Below are positions 1-10,800 of a stretch of 64,000 nt of DNA, in pieces. Both the position numbers and the translations under genes were made by a program. The notes under the pieces were generated by a model. The model searched no databases, was not told the DNA's origin, and was given only the letters and a program-made list of their open reading frames with translations. Each line of letters opens with the position of its first letter. Within the stretch, counting starts at the first letter, position 1. Origin of the DNA: Tuctoria greenei (lineage: Eukaryota; Streptophyta; Magnoliopsida; Poales; Poaceae); contig JAYESD010000001.1 in the NCBI GenBank assembly GCA_036927565.1, forward strand, positions 71,009,751-71,073,750. Direction: 5' to 3'.

Positions 1-252
1 AATGCCCGATACCGTCAAGCCGTTCGACGCTATCATCAGTGGCATGTACACAACCGACAACTCGAGGAAGGTGATCTGGTGCTACGGAGAATACAATCCA
101 GAGAAGGGTTAAACAAACTCTCCCCCAGCTGGGAGGGACCCTTTCGAGTGATTAAAGTATCCTGTCCCGGAAGCGTTCGCTTGGCTACTGAGGATGGGAC
201 ACCTCTCCCAAATCCTTGGAACATTGAGCACCTCCGTAAGTTCTACACTTAA
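1..252 (+). CDS. Integrase C-terminus, end of pol of element A (partial)
   Basis: The frame is open from base 1 to a TAA at 250-252 (83 codons) and continues upstream of the window. It carries the C-terminal part of a gypsy integrase, including LEEGDLVL, WEGPFRVI and WNIEHLRKFYT, the chromatin/DNA-binding tail that follows the DDE core in Tat elements. The same peptide occurs in B (around 12577-12747) and G3 (around 48320-48589). The stop directly after FYT is probably the real pol end, because G3 also stops at this point. B reads on for about 60 codons, presumably through a lost stop. The enzyme inserts element cDNA into chromosomes. This fragment alone has no catalytic residues. Confidence 0.8.
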   Translation, partial: NARYRQAVRRYHQWHVHNRQLEEGDLVLRRIQSREGLNKLSPSWEGPFRVIKVSCPGSVRLATEDGTPLPNPWNIEHLRKFYT

Positions 253-1556
253 CATCACGGAGGTGAGTCTGTAGTAACTTGAGGTGTATGTTATAGAGTC
301 ATTGTACAGAGTCAGGTAGTTCCTCCGGGAGAACAGCCGGACCTTTTCAGGAAGGTCCGCAAAGTTCATGCAACACTTGTCACAGTCTCAAGACTAAAAG
401 TGTGGCTAGCTACCCTGGGTCAAACAAGAAATTAAACACGCTTAGCCTGTTTCCGTACCCTAAGAGTGTACTTGTTTCCCCTGTACCCCGGACCTATAAT
501 GAAAGACATCTTCATGTGAAAAAGACTCCACGTGCATTTATTCTGTACAGGCTCAACATTTTTTATTCTTGTCTATAACAAAGACGTGCAATTCTTAAGA
601 AATTTTAGTTCGACCGGTTCATATACGATTCGAGTTGTACCGTCGATTCTTTTGGATTCAAATATTGTTCATGGCCCACTCGCCTGAATGCCGCCAAGCC
701 AATCTAGGGCCGGAGTGTGCTATCGACTTAGCCTGGTCAAGCACCCTAAGTACGCCACTCTACCTACACCCCGGCAGGCCGAAGTAAGGCGGGTCCATGT
801 ATAATTGGATCCGGAGGAAAAGACAACGCATTCGGTTGTATTTAGAATCGCGTTTGACCTAAAATTTTCTTGAAAATCGTAAGCCGCGACGAAGTTATAG
901 GCAAGAAACGAATTTTACCATTTTCTTGGCTTCAGTGTGCAGGAAAAATAAAAAATCTACGTTGATGGAGAAAAGTCGGAGCTAACAAAGCTCCGACTCA
1001 CCTAGGTGACTTGTAATCGATGTTAAGCATTGAGAACGAGCATCACCAGAGCAACCAAGCTCCGATAGAGCTAGGGGGGCCAGCCGTCGACGCTAAATAA
1101 AAGATGGTGAGAAGACCCCGCAAATGGAGTCTACTGCCAACAAACTACGTGTTGGCAAAGGTCACTGCCGGAGCTACTAGCTCCGACACCCCGGAGGACT
1201 AACTATCGATGCTCTACGCATTGATAGGGACTATTGACGGAGCTACTAAGCTCCAACAATAGACAATGCCGGAGCTTCTAAGCTCCGACAACCTCAGGGG
1301 GCCTTCACAATCGAAGACTTCGGACCTACACTCTACAAGTTCGAAGCAAATGAGTCTTCAAAAAAACACAATATCCTCTTGGTACATGTTCACAATCAAA
1401 TTGTGTACATCTACCAGGGGGCCAAGTGAAGACAAAAGTGTTGAAGACAAAAAGTGAAATTCACAAAAATTTGGGGATTTCATTCATCTGGAGACAAGGG
1501 ATTACAAAATTGAGGAAGAAGAAGAGAGAATACAAGTGGGAACTACAGAGATGGTC
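253..1556. other. Convergent spacer between pol and antisense gene (element A)
   Basis: Pol (plus) and the antisense gene (minus) end facing each other here, so both 3' untranslated regions fall in this interval. No ORF with recognisable homology is present. Long blocks are shared with B (11277-12546) and G3 (47032-48318): a block near 400-560 containing a GGTCCGGGGTACAGGGG-like stretch (seen reversed), a block near 690-960, and the hairpin array at 975-1289. Retention across three diverged copies suggests an element-specific function or simply common descent; the sequence does not decide between them. Confidence 0.6.
975..1289. repeat. Array of five palindromic hairpins (element A)
   Basis: Five short inverted repeats with the core GGAGCT-loop-AGCTCC lie at 975-997, 1045-1064, 1167-1187, 1236-1256 and 1268-1289. 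The first has a perfect 9-bp stem (GTCGGAGCT pairing with AGCTCCGAC, 5-nt loop). Most are 70 or 120 bp apart and separated by related unit sequence containing an ATCGAT-like box. B has four counterparts and G3 four. Function unknown; candidates are 3' end formation, RNA packaging or a protein-binding site. Confidence 0.75.
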
Positions 1557-4500
1557 CTAGACCCTATGGAAGAATTGGGCGACCTTCTAGGCAACCTCCG
1601 ACACGTTGGCTCGGGCAGCTTAACCTTCTCCTTCAACGGGACCTTCAAGCACCGGGTCCAGAGGGAATTGGGGATTTCGGCTGGTGTAGCACGTCAGCAC
1701 ATATTCTGCGACGTTCTTCGCCAGGGTTTGCCCCTCAGCCTCCAATTGGTCCGCGATGACGTCGCCCACCTTGGAGAGTTTGCTACCTGCCGAGCTCAAC
1801 GCCTAAAACGCTAGGTCCGGCTCTGGCTCTAGATCATCCGGACGCATGGGGCTGAAGCCCATCGGTGTCAGCGCGTCGTTAGCCTTGCCCAGGAACTCCC
1901 AAATCTGTAGGGAGTCCGCAGTCCTCAAGCCCTTCAATTCTTCCAAGGATCTCCTGGCCGCCACTAGTTCAGAATTCTCGCGGGCGAGGCGCTCAACTTC
2001 TTTGGCGTTTTGCTGAATCTTTTCAGCAACTCGCTTCTCGAGTTTTCCGAGCTCCTCCTCACGGAGGTGGATCTTGTTCCGGCGGTCAACCAGGTCCTTC
2101 TGCCTTCCCCTCACTTTCTTCTCCCTGGCAGCAAGGGCACACTCTTGCTTGTAGAGTTCCTGCCCTCGCACCCAGGCCTTCTCCTCCTCCTTAGTACAGC
2201 GCTCTTCCAATTTCTTGGCGCGCTCCTCGAGGCCCTTGTCAGCCAGAGCCACCTTCTTGGTGAGCTCCTCCTCCCTCCTCAGGACGTCATCCCTCAGCTC
2301 TAGGAGTTTCTGCTCTTCATCTTCGAGTCATTTCTCCCTCTCCTCAAGTGCCTCCCGGCGCTTGATGAGAGTAGTGTTAATGGCTTCAAGCCTTTCTTGG
2401 CGTTCATCGGCCGCACTGTTAGCTGCTTTGGTCTGCTCATAAATCTCCCGGGATTGAGCGTCGAGGGCACGAGTAATACTCTCCCTGTCATCCAATAACT
2501 TGCCCCAGTATTCCAGGCGGACCTTCTCCCGCTTGATCCACTCTTTGTCATCTGCTAGCCTCGACTGCGCCAGCTTGGTCTCGAAGTAGAGCCGGTTACG
2601 CCACCGCCTAAGGGTTTGGCGCTCCTCTTCAAGAGCCTTGCTGTCGTGGAAGAAGGACAATTGAACTTGACGCAGACTGGAACAGGCGTTGTCAATAGAC
2701 AATGACAACGGGATAGGTTCCGGACCTGTTGGGGTCTCCTCCGCTGGTTCCAGCGGGTTTTCAGATACAAAAATTTGGTCCCACTCCACAAGAGTAGTCC
2801 CCTGGGTATCCATGGCACTAGGGCCTTCCTCCGGGATGGCCTCAGTCGCCATCGAGGAAGGCCCCGCCGCCAGGTCCTCATTCACCCCCACAGGCAGGGG
2901 GCCAGCAACTTCACCAGGGCACTCCGGCTCAGCCGCGAGTACCTCCGGCGCTGTCACTCCCGGAGTAGGAGCTGCTTCTGGCTCCGGCCTGAGCACCTCC
3001 TCAATCGGAGGCTCGAGCGCTGACGCCTCTGCAACAACCGGCTCGGGAGCCAAAATATCTTCATCATCAACCGGCCCTGTGGCCGGAGCTCCAACAATGG
3101 TCGGCTCTGCGGCCGGTGCTTCAGAGGTAGCCAGCCCAACTCCCGGAACTCCCTCAACATCCGGTGCGCATGCCGGGACTTCAATCACCTCCGGCTCAAC
3201 CACTGGAGCTTCGACAATTTCCGGCTCTGGGGCCGGAATTACTGCTTCCTCCGGCTCAACGACCGGAGCTTCCATCATCTCAGCACCAGGACCCGGAGCT
3301 TCAAACTCCGGGACAGGTGCCGCTGGCGCATCTTCTCTCCCGCGGTCCGGTGCTACCACGGGAGTCTCTGGGGATGAGTCGAGGTCCATGACCACAACAG
3401 TAGGCGCCGGAACTGTAGCAGCTTCAGCCACCACTTGGGGCAGCACCGGGACAGGAGCAGAAGCACCTGCCCTCACAGCTTCAGCTGCTGTGGCTGAGGG
3501 TGGAGCCTCACATCTCTTCTTGGGAACGCTGCAGATGATAGACGAAGAAACCTAAAAAAAAGTTACTACAACTAAACAACTGTCCAAGTTAAAGATTAAA
3601 AATTACCTTGGGAGGCTTCTGCACCAGCTTGTGCGGAACCTCTTTCCCGGGCGTTCTGGGCTGGTCATAACCGGCGTGGAAGCTCCGGAAGGCCTCCCGG
3701 AACTCGTTGCAGCCACGGGCGTTTCCCTAGTCGAGGCCCCCCTCGACCGGGAAGAACCTCCGGACCTAGAGGCCTCAACCGGCCCTGGTGCAGGAGTCGC
3801 ATGCCCAGAGCTAGCACCCCGGGAGGACCCCTCTGTGGTTACAGTCGCTGCGGTTGTAGAAGACCTCCCCCTCTGGGGAGAAGGAGCCGATGCAGAGGTG
3901 GCAGGCCTGACGGACCTTCCGTCGGCATGCTGCAGCTTCCTCTTCCGGCTCAAGGGTTCTTCTGCCGGCTCCTTACCCTTGCCGACGACCTCGGCCCTTG
4001 GCTTCGGGGCAGGGTCGGAGCCAACCTCGGAAGCTCCAGGGATCGCCACCCTAGTGGTTGATCTTCTCTCGACGACACCAAGGTCGTCAAGCACAGGCAT
4101 CTTCCGCCAGAGCTCCCTGTTGAACTCTACTTCCACGTTCAGAGGGAGAAAAGCTGATGGCGTAGTCAAGTCGTCACCCGCGACGTCGATGCCGTGCTGG
4201 AACTTCTTGAGGTGGAACTCCAAGGTTGTCCCCACCATGTTGGACTTCAGCCCGGTCTCGACCCGGTCATCGTCCATCACGCTGTTGAGGGCCCAAGCGA
4301 GTTTTTCTCTCCTCTTCAGCAGTGCCCACCTGTTGACCAGGAAGTTACAAAACACCGCCTGAGGAGTTAATCCTCCCTCCACGCACTGGCGGATCTTGGT
4401 CAGAGCAGAGTTGAAGGCGTCCGCCAACACCGGAGCTTCACTCCAGATCGTCGGGTCAATGTTGGGGAGGCCTTCGGGCAGCTCCAGCCTCTCGTGCTCC

Positions 4501-5027
4501 ACTCGGACGACTATCCAGTCCTTCTTCCAGTCATCCCACTTCCCAGAGGGAAACGACCGGAGGTACTTGAATGGGCACTTCTTGCGCTTCACGAAGTAGT
4601 AGAAGCCAAGGTACTCATTGTTCCTGCCGGTGGTATGGACGGTGAAGAAGGTCTGGAAGAGTTCAATGCAGGGGGGGATGCCCACCCACATCTCACAGAA
4701 GTGGACGAAGATAGACACAAGGAGAATGGAGTGAGGGCCAAGGTGGTATAACTGTAGACCATAAAAGTCTAACAGCATCAAGAAAAAAGAGGAAAAAGGT
4801 GGGATCAACCCCACCATGGCGTACGAAGAAAAGTACACCATTTCGCCGGCGTGCTCCTTCTCAAACAGGGGCTCTCCCCCGGCGCGGACCATGCGGTTGA
4901 AGAAGTCCGAGGACCATCCCATGAGGGCCCGAACCTTCTTCAGGTCACCGTCGGTCTTCAAACGACTTTCGCGGAGACCCAACTCTATCGCAGCACAACA
5001 AGGCAAGAAAGGAAAAGTGAAGCACAA
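1557..5027 (-). pseudogene. Antisense Transposase_28-type gene of element A (two exons)
   Basis: This extra gene lies between pol and the 3' LTR on the strand opposite pol. Exon 1 (5027-3607) is fully open. It has a hydrophobic domain of about 200 residues matching the plant 'putative gypsy type transposon' family (Pfam Transposase_28, recognised by eye; motifs AMVGLIPPFS, GLQLYHLGPHS, HFCEMWVGIPP, WDDWKKDWIVV), then a basic SRKRKLQHADGR stretch and a Ser/Gly tail. A 78-bp GT-AG intron (3606-3529) joins the frame without a break to exon 2: an Ala/Pro/Glu-rich repeat region (about 3500-2850), then a long charged coiled coil (about 2650-1950). The ancestral ATG of G3 is ATA here (around 4986-4988), so only an upstream in-frame ATG at 5027 remains. 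Exon 2 has stops near 2325, 1809 and 1600. The family's function is unknown; despite the name it has no transposase motif. Confidence 0.72.
3529..3606 (-). other. Predicted 78-bp intron of the antisense gene (A)
   Basis: The donor follows CCCAAG on the minus strand and reads GTAATT; the acceptor ends CATCTGCAG. Removing these 78 bases keeps the frame (split Ser codon AG|C, phase 2). B has an intron of identical length and G3 a 78-bp aligned interval, although G3 has lost the acceptor AG. No transcript evidence is available here. Confidence 0.65.
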
Positions 5028-5522
5028 GTTGGGAGTTTGAGCGCAAGATCAGATGAGAGGCATAAAGAACTCCAGACAGTGCGCGCTTTCCTTCTTAAGT
5101 AAGCCCTCACAACGCTTGGATGGAAACCGCAAGGAAGTCGAAGATACCACTCAAAAATTCCACCCAGCCGATGACAAGAGGGCTCGGGACCACCCCAGCG
5201 ATCAAGTCGAGGTTCTTACCCAGGCGAACGGTTTTCATCATGAGGTGGGAAGCCCGAAGGCGGCGGCCTGACAAGGCGCGCGGAACCGATACGGTTTTCG
5301 TATCGATAACCGGCGACCTTCAATTGCGTGAGATCCGCACGCCAAAGATCTCATCTGCCGCACGCGGGATACGCCACACGGCGGGGATTTAACTCCAAAC
5401 CATCGCCAATGGCACATCCGAAGACCTTTGAAGACTCAGTTCAAAAGTTGCGAGGATGGACCCACCTCCAACGGAATGATTCACCCAAGGGATCTTCCTT
5501 AGAGGTGGGCCCAGGGGGCCAC
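5028..5522 (-). promoter_or_regulatory. Leader of antisense gene and polypurine tract (A)
   Basis: This non-coding interval lies between the antisense gene start and the 3' LTR. For pol-sense replication, the purine-rich AGGTGGGCCCAGGGGGCCAC at 5503-5522, just before the LTR, is the probable polypurine tract that primes plus-strand DNA. For the antisense gene the interval is the 5' leader, conserved in B (7358-7852) and G3 (43031-43566). A shared CTTACTTAAGAAGG box about 60-100 bp before the start could be promoter-like, but this is a guess. ORFs here on the plus strand have no family match. Confidence 0.5.
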
Positions 5523-6373
5523 TTTCGGTACCCTGGGAACCGTACACCCCTTGAGATTACAAAGATCTCAAGGGAAAGTCATCTATTTGATTTGAAGACC
5601 TTCAGAGGCCCACATGTCAGACATAACCGGACCCGCTTCTCAAACATGGTTAGTCCCAGGGTCGCCACGTGTACTATCAAACCGGAGCTACCGCCCACAA
5701 GGGGGAAGCTCCGGGCTATGTAACGATATGGCACCCCCGGACCTAACCCCAGACCAAGGGAAGCTCCAGAACTGACACGTGTCAGGTAGCTCCGGAGCTA
5801 CCCGTTTCCCACTGTATGCTCCAGAGCTACCACGTGTCCAACCGTCGGACCTTCGACCTCTAACCTCCGTAAAACTCCACAATAGCTCTGGATCTTCGAA
5901 GGGGAATCAAGGACTTCAAGACCCGATTAAGTGTCATTAATTCTATATTAATGACACACGATCAGACGACCTTAATTACCAGTAACGGTGCTGTCAAAGC
6001 CCATTACTCGGTCATTAAGGGCAATTAAACGTGTTGAATGTGTATCAATATCAGTAACCGCCGGGGCCACATGTCGGGCCAGGCTAACTTGTAACGGCCT
6101 GCCCTTGTACCATAAAAGGACAGGCCGACGATACATAGGACACAGTCGAGACACGTTCCATAGACGCTCGATACAAGCTCAAACAGCCAATACAACACCA
6201 ACACACCCGTGGAGTAGGGTATTACGCTCAGGCGGCCCGAACCACGTAAATCTCTGTGTCTCCTGTGTCATTTACAATTCACCTTCTTGAATCTCCACGC
6301 GCCCACACCGAACCTCAAACTCCTCTAACACTTTAGTAGTGTCGGGAGATCTGCCGGATCCAAACCACCGACA
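5523..6373 (+). repeat. 3' LTR of element A
   Basis: The 851-bp repeat runs from TTTCGGTACCC (mutated TGTC) to ACCACCGACA and is homologous, inverted, to both LTRs of B. A TATA-like CATAAAAGG lies at about 6111-6119, where B and G3 read TATAAAAGG. Normal reading would start transcription just downstream of that box. Confidence 0.85.
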
Positions 6374-6502
6374 AAAGTATTAGTTGATCTTCATGATACA
6401 TTGGTTGAGAGGTATGGGCTGCAATCATCAGAACATATGAACACTAATGAGATGCTTGCAATTTTTCTATTCACTTGTGCTGGTTGTGAGTCCAATAGAA
6501 AG
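6374..6502 (+). pseudogene. PIF/Harbinger transposase, fragment 1
   Basis: This is the only base-layer sequence between gypsy elements A and B. Its frame encodes the N-terminal helical part of a PIF/Harbinger (ALP1-like) transposase, with motifs NEMLAIFLFTCAG and CESNRK. After removing element B and one copy of its GAAAG duplication, the frame continues without a break into 18317. The part upstream of residue KVLVDLHDT was separated by insertion of A and lies left of the window. The last 5 bases (6498-6502) are B's left target duplication. Confidence 0.75.
6498..6502. repeat. Target-site duplication of B, left copy (GAAAG)
   Basis: GAAAG directly precedes the LTR and is repeated exactly at 18312-18316, the 5-bp signature of gypsy integration. 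Confidence 0.9.
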
Positions 6503-7357
6503 TGTCGGTGGTTTGGATCCGACAGATCTCCCGACACTACTAAAGTGTTAGAGGAGTTTGAGGTTCAGTGTGGGCGCGCGGAGATTCAAGAAGGTGAATT
6601 GTAAATGACGCAGGAGACACAAGAATTTACATTGTTCGGGCCGCCTGAGCGTAATACCCTACTCCACGGGGTGTGTTGATGTAGTATTGGATGTATGTCT
6701 AAAGTGTGGAGAGTTTGTAGAGCGCGTGTGTAGACGTGTCATATTTATCGTCGGCCTGTCCTTTTATAGTACAAGGGCAGGCCGTTACAAGTTAGCCTGG
6801 CCCGACATGTGGCCTCGACGGTTACTGATATTGATATACATTCAACATGTTTGATTACCATTAATGACCGAGTTATGGGCTTTGACAGCACTGTTACTGG
6901 TAATAAAGGTCATCCGATCATGTGTCATTAATGCAGTATTAATGACACTTGGTCGAGTCTTGAAGTCCTTGATTCCCCTTTGAAGATCCGGAGCCGTTGT
7001 GGAGTCTTCCGGAGGTTAGAGGCTAAAGATCTGACGATTGGACACGTGGCAGTATCAGAGCATACTGTGGAGAACAGATGGTTCCGGTGTTAGCCAACAC
7101 GTGTCAGCACCGAAGCTTCCCTTAGTCTGGGGTTAGGTGCGGGGGTGCCACTTCGGTACATAGCCCGAAGCTTCCCCCCTTGCGGGCGGTAGCTCCGGTT
7201 TGATAGTTTACGTGGCGACCCTGGGACTAACCATGTTGGAGAAGCGGGTCCGGACATGTCTGACATGTGGGCCTCCAAAGGTCTTCAAATCAAGTGGGTG
7301 ACTTTCCATTGAGATCTTTGCAATCCCAAGGGGTATATGGTACCCAGGGTACCGACA
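6503..7357 (-). repeat. 3' LTR of element B
   Basis: The 855-bp LTR is bounded by TGTCGGTGG and ACCGACA on the plus strand. It pairs with 17457-18311. The minus-strand TATA box TATAAAAGG lies at 6760-6768. Confidence 0.92.
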
Positions 7358-7377
7358 GTGGCCCCCTGGGCCCACCT
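7358..7377 (-). other. Polypurine tract of B
   Basis: On the minus strand this is a G-rich purine tract (AGGTGGGCCCAGGGGGCCAC) touching the 3' LTR. It is identical at the same place in A (5503-5522) and G3 (43031-43050), as expected for the plus-strand primer. Confidence 0.65.
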
Positions 7378-7852
7378 TCGGGGAAGACCCCTTGGATGAA
7401 GTCATTCCACCGGAGGTGGGTCCATCCTTCGACTTTTGAACTGAGTCTTCAAAGGTCTTCGGATGTGCCGTTGGCGATGGTTTGGAGTTAGATCCTCGCC
7501 GCGTGGCGTATCTCGTGAGCGGCAGGTGAGATCTTTGGCGTGCGGATCTCACACAATTGAAGGTTGACAGTTCCCGATACGAAAATCGTATCGGTTCCGC
7601 GCGCCTTGTCAGGCCGCCGCCTTCGGGCTTCCCGCCTCATGATGGTAAACGTTCGCCTGGGTAAGAACCTCGACTTGATCGCCGGGGTAGTCCCGGGCCC
7701 TCTTGTCATCGGCTGGGTGGAATTTTTGAGTGGTATCTTCGACTTCCTTGCGGTTTCCATCCAAGCGTCGCAAGGGCTTACTTAAGAAGGAAAGCGCGCA
7801 CCGTTTGGGGTTCTTTACGCCTCTCATCTGATCTTGCGCTCAATCTCCCAAC
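7378..7852 (+). promoter_or_regulatory. Leader of the antisense gene (B)
   Basis: Non-coding, closely matching the A and G3 leaders. It contains the conserved ACTTAAGAAGGAAAGC stretch near 7780-7797 before the gene. A real promoter would have to lie here or in the adjoining 3' LTR; no clear TATA box is seen. Confidence 0.4.
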
Positions 7853-10800
7853 TTGTGCTTCGCTTTTCTTCTCTTGCCTTGCTGTGTCGCGGTGGAGTTG
7901 GGTCTCCGCGAGAGTCGTTTGAAGACCGACGGCGACCTGGAGAAGGTCCGGGCCCTCATGGGATGGTCCTCGGACTTCTTCAACCACTCGGTCCGCGCCG
8001 GTGGAGAGCTCCCGTTTGAGAAGGAGCACGCTGGCGAAATGGTGTACTTCTCCTCGTACGCCATGGTGGGGTTGATCCCACCTTTTTCCTCCTTTTTCTT
8101 GATGCTGCTAGACTTCTATGGTCTGCAGCTGTATCACCTTGGCCCCCACTCCATTCTTCTTGTGTCTATCTTCGTCCACTTCTGTGAGATGTGGGTGGGC
8201 ATCCCCCCTGCATTGAACTCTTCCGGACCTTCTTCACCGTCCATACTACCGGCAGGAGCAATGAGTACCTTGGCTTCTACTACTTCGTGAAGCGCAAGAA
8301 GTGCCCATTCAAGTACCTCCGGTCGTTTCCCTCTGGGAAGTGGGATGACTGGAAGAAGGACTGGATAGTCGTCCGGGTGGAGGAGCGCGAGAGGCTGGAG
8401 CTGCCCGAAGGCCTCCCCAACATCGACACGACAATCTGGAGTGAAGCTCCGGTACTGGCGGAAGCCTTCAACCCTGCTTTGACCAGGATCCGTCAATGCG
8501 TGGAGGGAGGATTGACTCCTCGGGTGGTGTTTTGCAACTTCCTGGTCAATGGGTGGGCACCGCTGAAGAGGAGAGAAAAACTCGCTTGGTCCCTCAACAG
8601 CGTGATGGACGACGACCGGGTCGAGACCGGGCTGAAGTCCAACATGGTGGGGACAACCTTGGAGTTCCACCTCAAGAAGTTCCAGCACAGCATCGATGTC
8701 GCGGGTGACGACTTGACTCCACCATCAGCTTTTCTCCCTCTGAACGTGGAAGTAGAGTTCAACAGGGAGCTCCGGCGGAAGATGCCTGTGCTTGACGACC
8801 TTTGTGTCGTCGAGAGATGATCAACCACTATGGTGGTGATCCCTGGAGCTTCCGACGGTGGCTCGGACCCTGCCCCGAAGCCAAGGGTTGAGGTCGTCGG
8901 CAAGGGTAAGGAGCTGGCGGAAGAACCTTTGAGCCGGAAGAGGAAGCTGCAACATGCCGACGGAAGGTCCGTCAGGCCTGCTACCTCTGCATCGGCTCCT
9001 TCTCCCCGGAGGGGGAGGTCTTCTACAACCACGGCAACCGTACCTATAGTGGGGTCCTCCCGAGGAGCTAGCTCTGGGCATGCGACTCCAGCGCCAGGGC
9101 GGGTGGAGGCCTCTAGGTCCGGATGTTCTTCCCGATCGAGGGGGGCCTCGACTCGGGAAACGCCGGTGGCTGCAACGAGTTCCGGGGGGCCTTCCGGAGC
9201 TTCCACGCCGGCTATGACCAGCCCAGAATGCCCGGGAAAAAGGTTCCGCGCAAGCTGGTGTTGAAGCCTCCCAAGGTAATTTTTAATATTTACCTTGGAT
9301 AGTTGTTTAATTGTAGTAACTATTTTTTAAGTTTCTTCGTCCATCATCTGCAGCGTTCCCAAGAAGGGGAGTGAGTCTCCACCCTCAGCCACAGCAGCTG
9401 AAGCTGTGAGGGCAGCAGAAGCTTCTGCTCCTGTCCCGGTGCCGCCCCAAGTGGTGGCTGAAGCTGCGACATCTCCGGCACCAGCTGTCGTGGTCATGGA
9501 CCTCGACTCATCCCCAGAGACTCCCGTGGTAGCGCCGGACCGCGGGAGAGAAGATGCGCCAGCGGCACCTGTCCCGGAGGTTGAAACTCCGGGTCCTGGT
9601 GCTGGGATGATGGAAGCTCCGGCCGTTGAGCCAGAGGAAGCTGTATATTCCGGCCCCAGAGTCGGAAATTGTCGAAGCTCCAGCAGTCGAGCCAGAGGTG
9701 ATCGAAGTCCCGGCGTGTGCGCCAGATGTTGAGGAAGTCTCGGCGGTTGGGTCGGCTGCCTCAAAAGCACCGGCCGCAGAGCCGGTCGTTGTTGGAGCTC
9801 CGGCCGTAGGGCCGATTGAGGATGAAGAGCTTCCGGCTCCCGAGCCGGTTGTTGCAGAGGCGTCGGAGCTTGAGCCCCCATCGGAGGAGGTGCCCAGGCC
9901 GGAGCCAGAAGCGCCCTAATGAAGTCGCTGGCCCCCTGACTGAGGGGGTGAATGAAGACCTGGCGGCGAGGCCTTCCTCGATGGCGACTGAGGCCATCCC
10001 GGAGGACGGCCCTAGTGCCATGGAGACCCAGGGGACCACTCTTGTGGAGTGGGACCCAATTTTTGTATCTGAAAACCTGCTGGAACCAGCGGAGGAGACC
10101 CTAGCAGGTCCGGAACCTATCCCGTTATCATTGTCTATTGACAACGCCTATTCCAGTCTACGTCAAGTTCAACTGGCCTTCTTCCACGACAGCAAGGCTC
10201 TTGAAGAGGAGCGCCAAACCCTTAGGCGGTGGCGTAATCGGCTCTACTTCAAGACCAAGCTGGCGCAGTCGAGGCTAGCTGATGACAAAGAGTGGATCAA
10301 GCGGGAGAAGGTCCGCCTGGAATACTGGGGTAAATTATTGGATGACAGGGAGAGTATGACTCGCGCCCTCGACGCTCAATCCCGGGAGATCTATGAGCAG
10401 ACCAAAGCAGCTAACAGTGCGGTCGATGAACGCCACGAAAGGCTTGAGGCCATTAACACTACACTCATCAAGCGCCAAGAGGCACTTGAAGAGAGGGAGA
10501 AACGGCTCGAAGATGAAGAGCAGAAACTCCTAGAGCTACGGGATGACGTCCTGAGGAGGGAGGAGGAGCTCAACGAAAAAGTGGCTCTAGCTGAAAAGGG
10601 CCTCGAGGAGCGCGCCAAGAAATTGGAAAAGCGATGCATTGAGGAGGAGAAGAAGGCCTGGGTGCGAGGGCAGGAGCTCCACGAGCGGGAGTGTGCCCTT
10701 GTTGCCAGGGAAAAGAAAGTGAGGGGCAGGGAGAAGGACCTGGTTGACCGCTGGAACAAGACCCACCTCCGGGGGGAGGAGCTCGAAAAACTCGAGAAGC

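Larger units (their letters stand above)
1..6373 (+). mobile_element. Gypsy element A (Ty3/gypsy, Tat lineage), 3' part
   Basis: This is the right-hand part of a Tat-type LTR retrotransposon; its 5' LTR, gag and most of pol lie left of the window. Seen in order: the end of integrase (1-252, plus strand), a spacer with hairpins, an antisense two-exon gene (5027-1557, minus strand), a purine-rich tract and the 3' LTR (5523-6373). Orientation follows from integrase on the plus strand. The whole segment is the reverse-complement counterpart of 6503-12826 in element B, and G3 has the same layout. It inserted into a Harbinger transposase gene that resumes at 6374. The target duplication cannot be tested because the left end is missing. 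Stops in the antisense gene and the altered LTR start (TTTC for TGTC) mark an old copy. Confidence 0.85.

Noticed and set aside
2689..3555. Plus-strand ORF of 288 codons, Gly/Ser/Ala-rich
   Set aside because: It mirrors the Ala/Pro/Glu-rich exon 2 of the antisense gene on the other strand. GC-rich repeats leave several frames open, there is no recognisable domain, and the frame is not kept in B or G3.
3631..4362. Plus-strand ORF of 243 codons opposite exon 1 of A
   Set aside because: Shadow of the antisense gene; the opposite strand has the conserved domain and splice structure.
1557..5027. Reading the Transposase_28 name as a working DNA transposase
   Set aside because: The family label is historical; no DDE or zinc-binding pattern is visible, and the position inside a gypsy LTR element explains it.
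5120..5723. Overlapping short plus-strand ORFs before and into the LTR of A
   Set aside because: They lie in the antisense leader and LTR; codons are not conserved in B or G3.
8134..9206. Minus-strand ORFs opposite exon 1 of B
   Set aside because: Shadows of the Transposase_28-type coding strand, with no family match.
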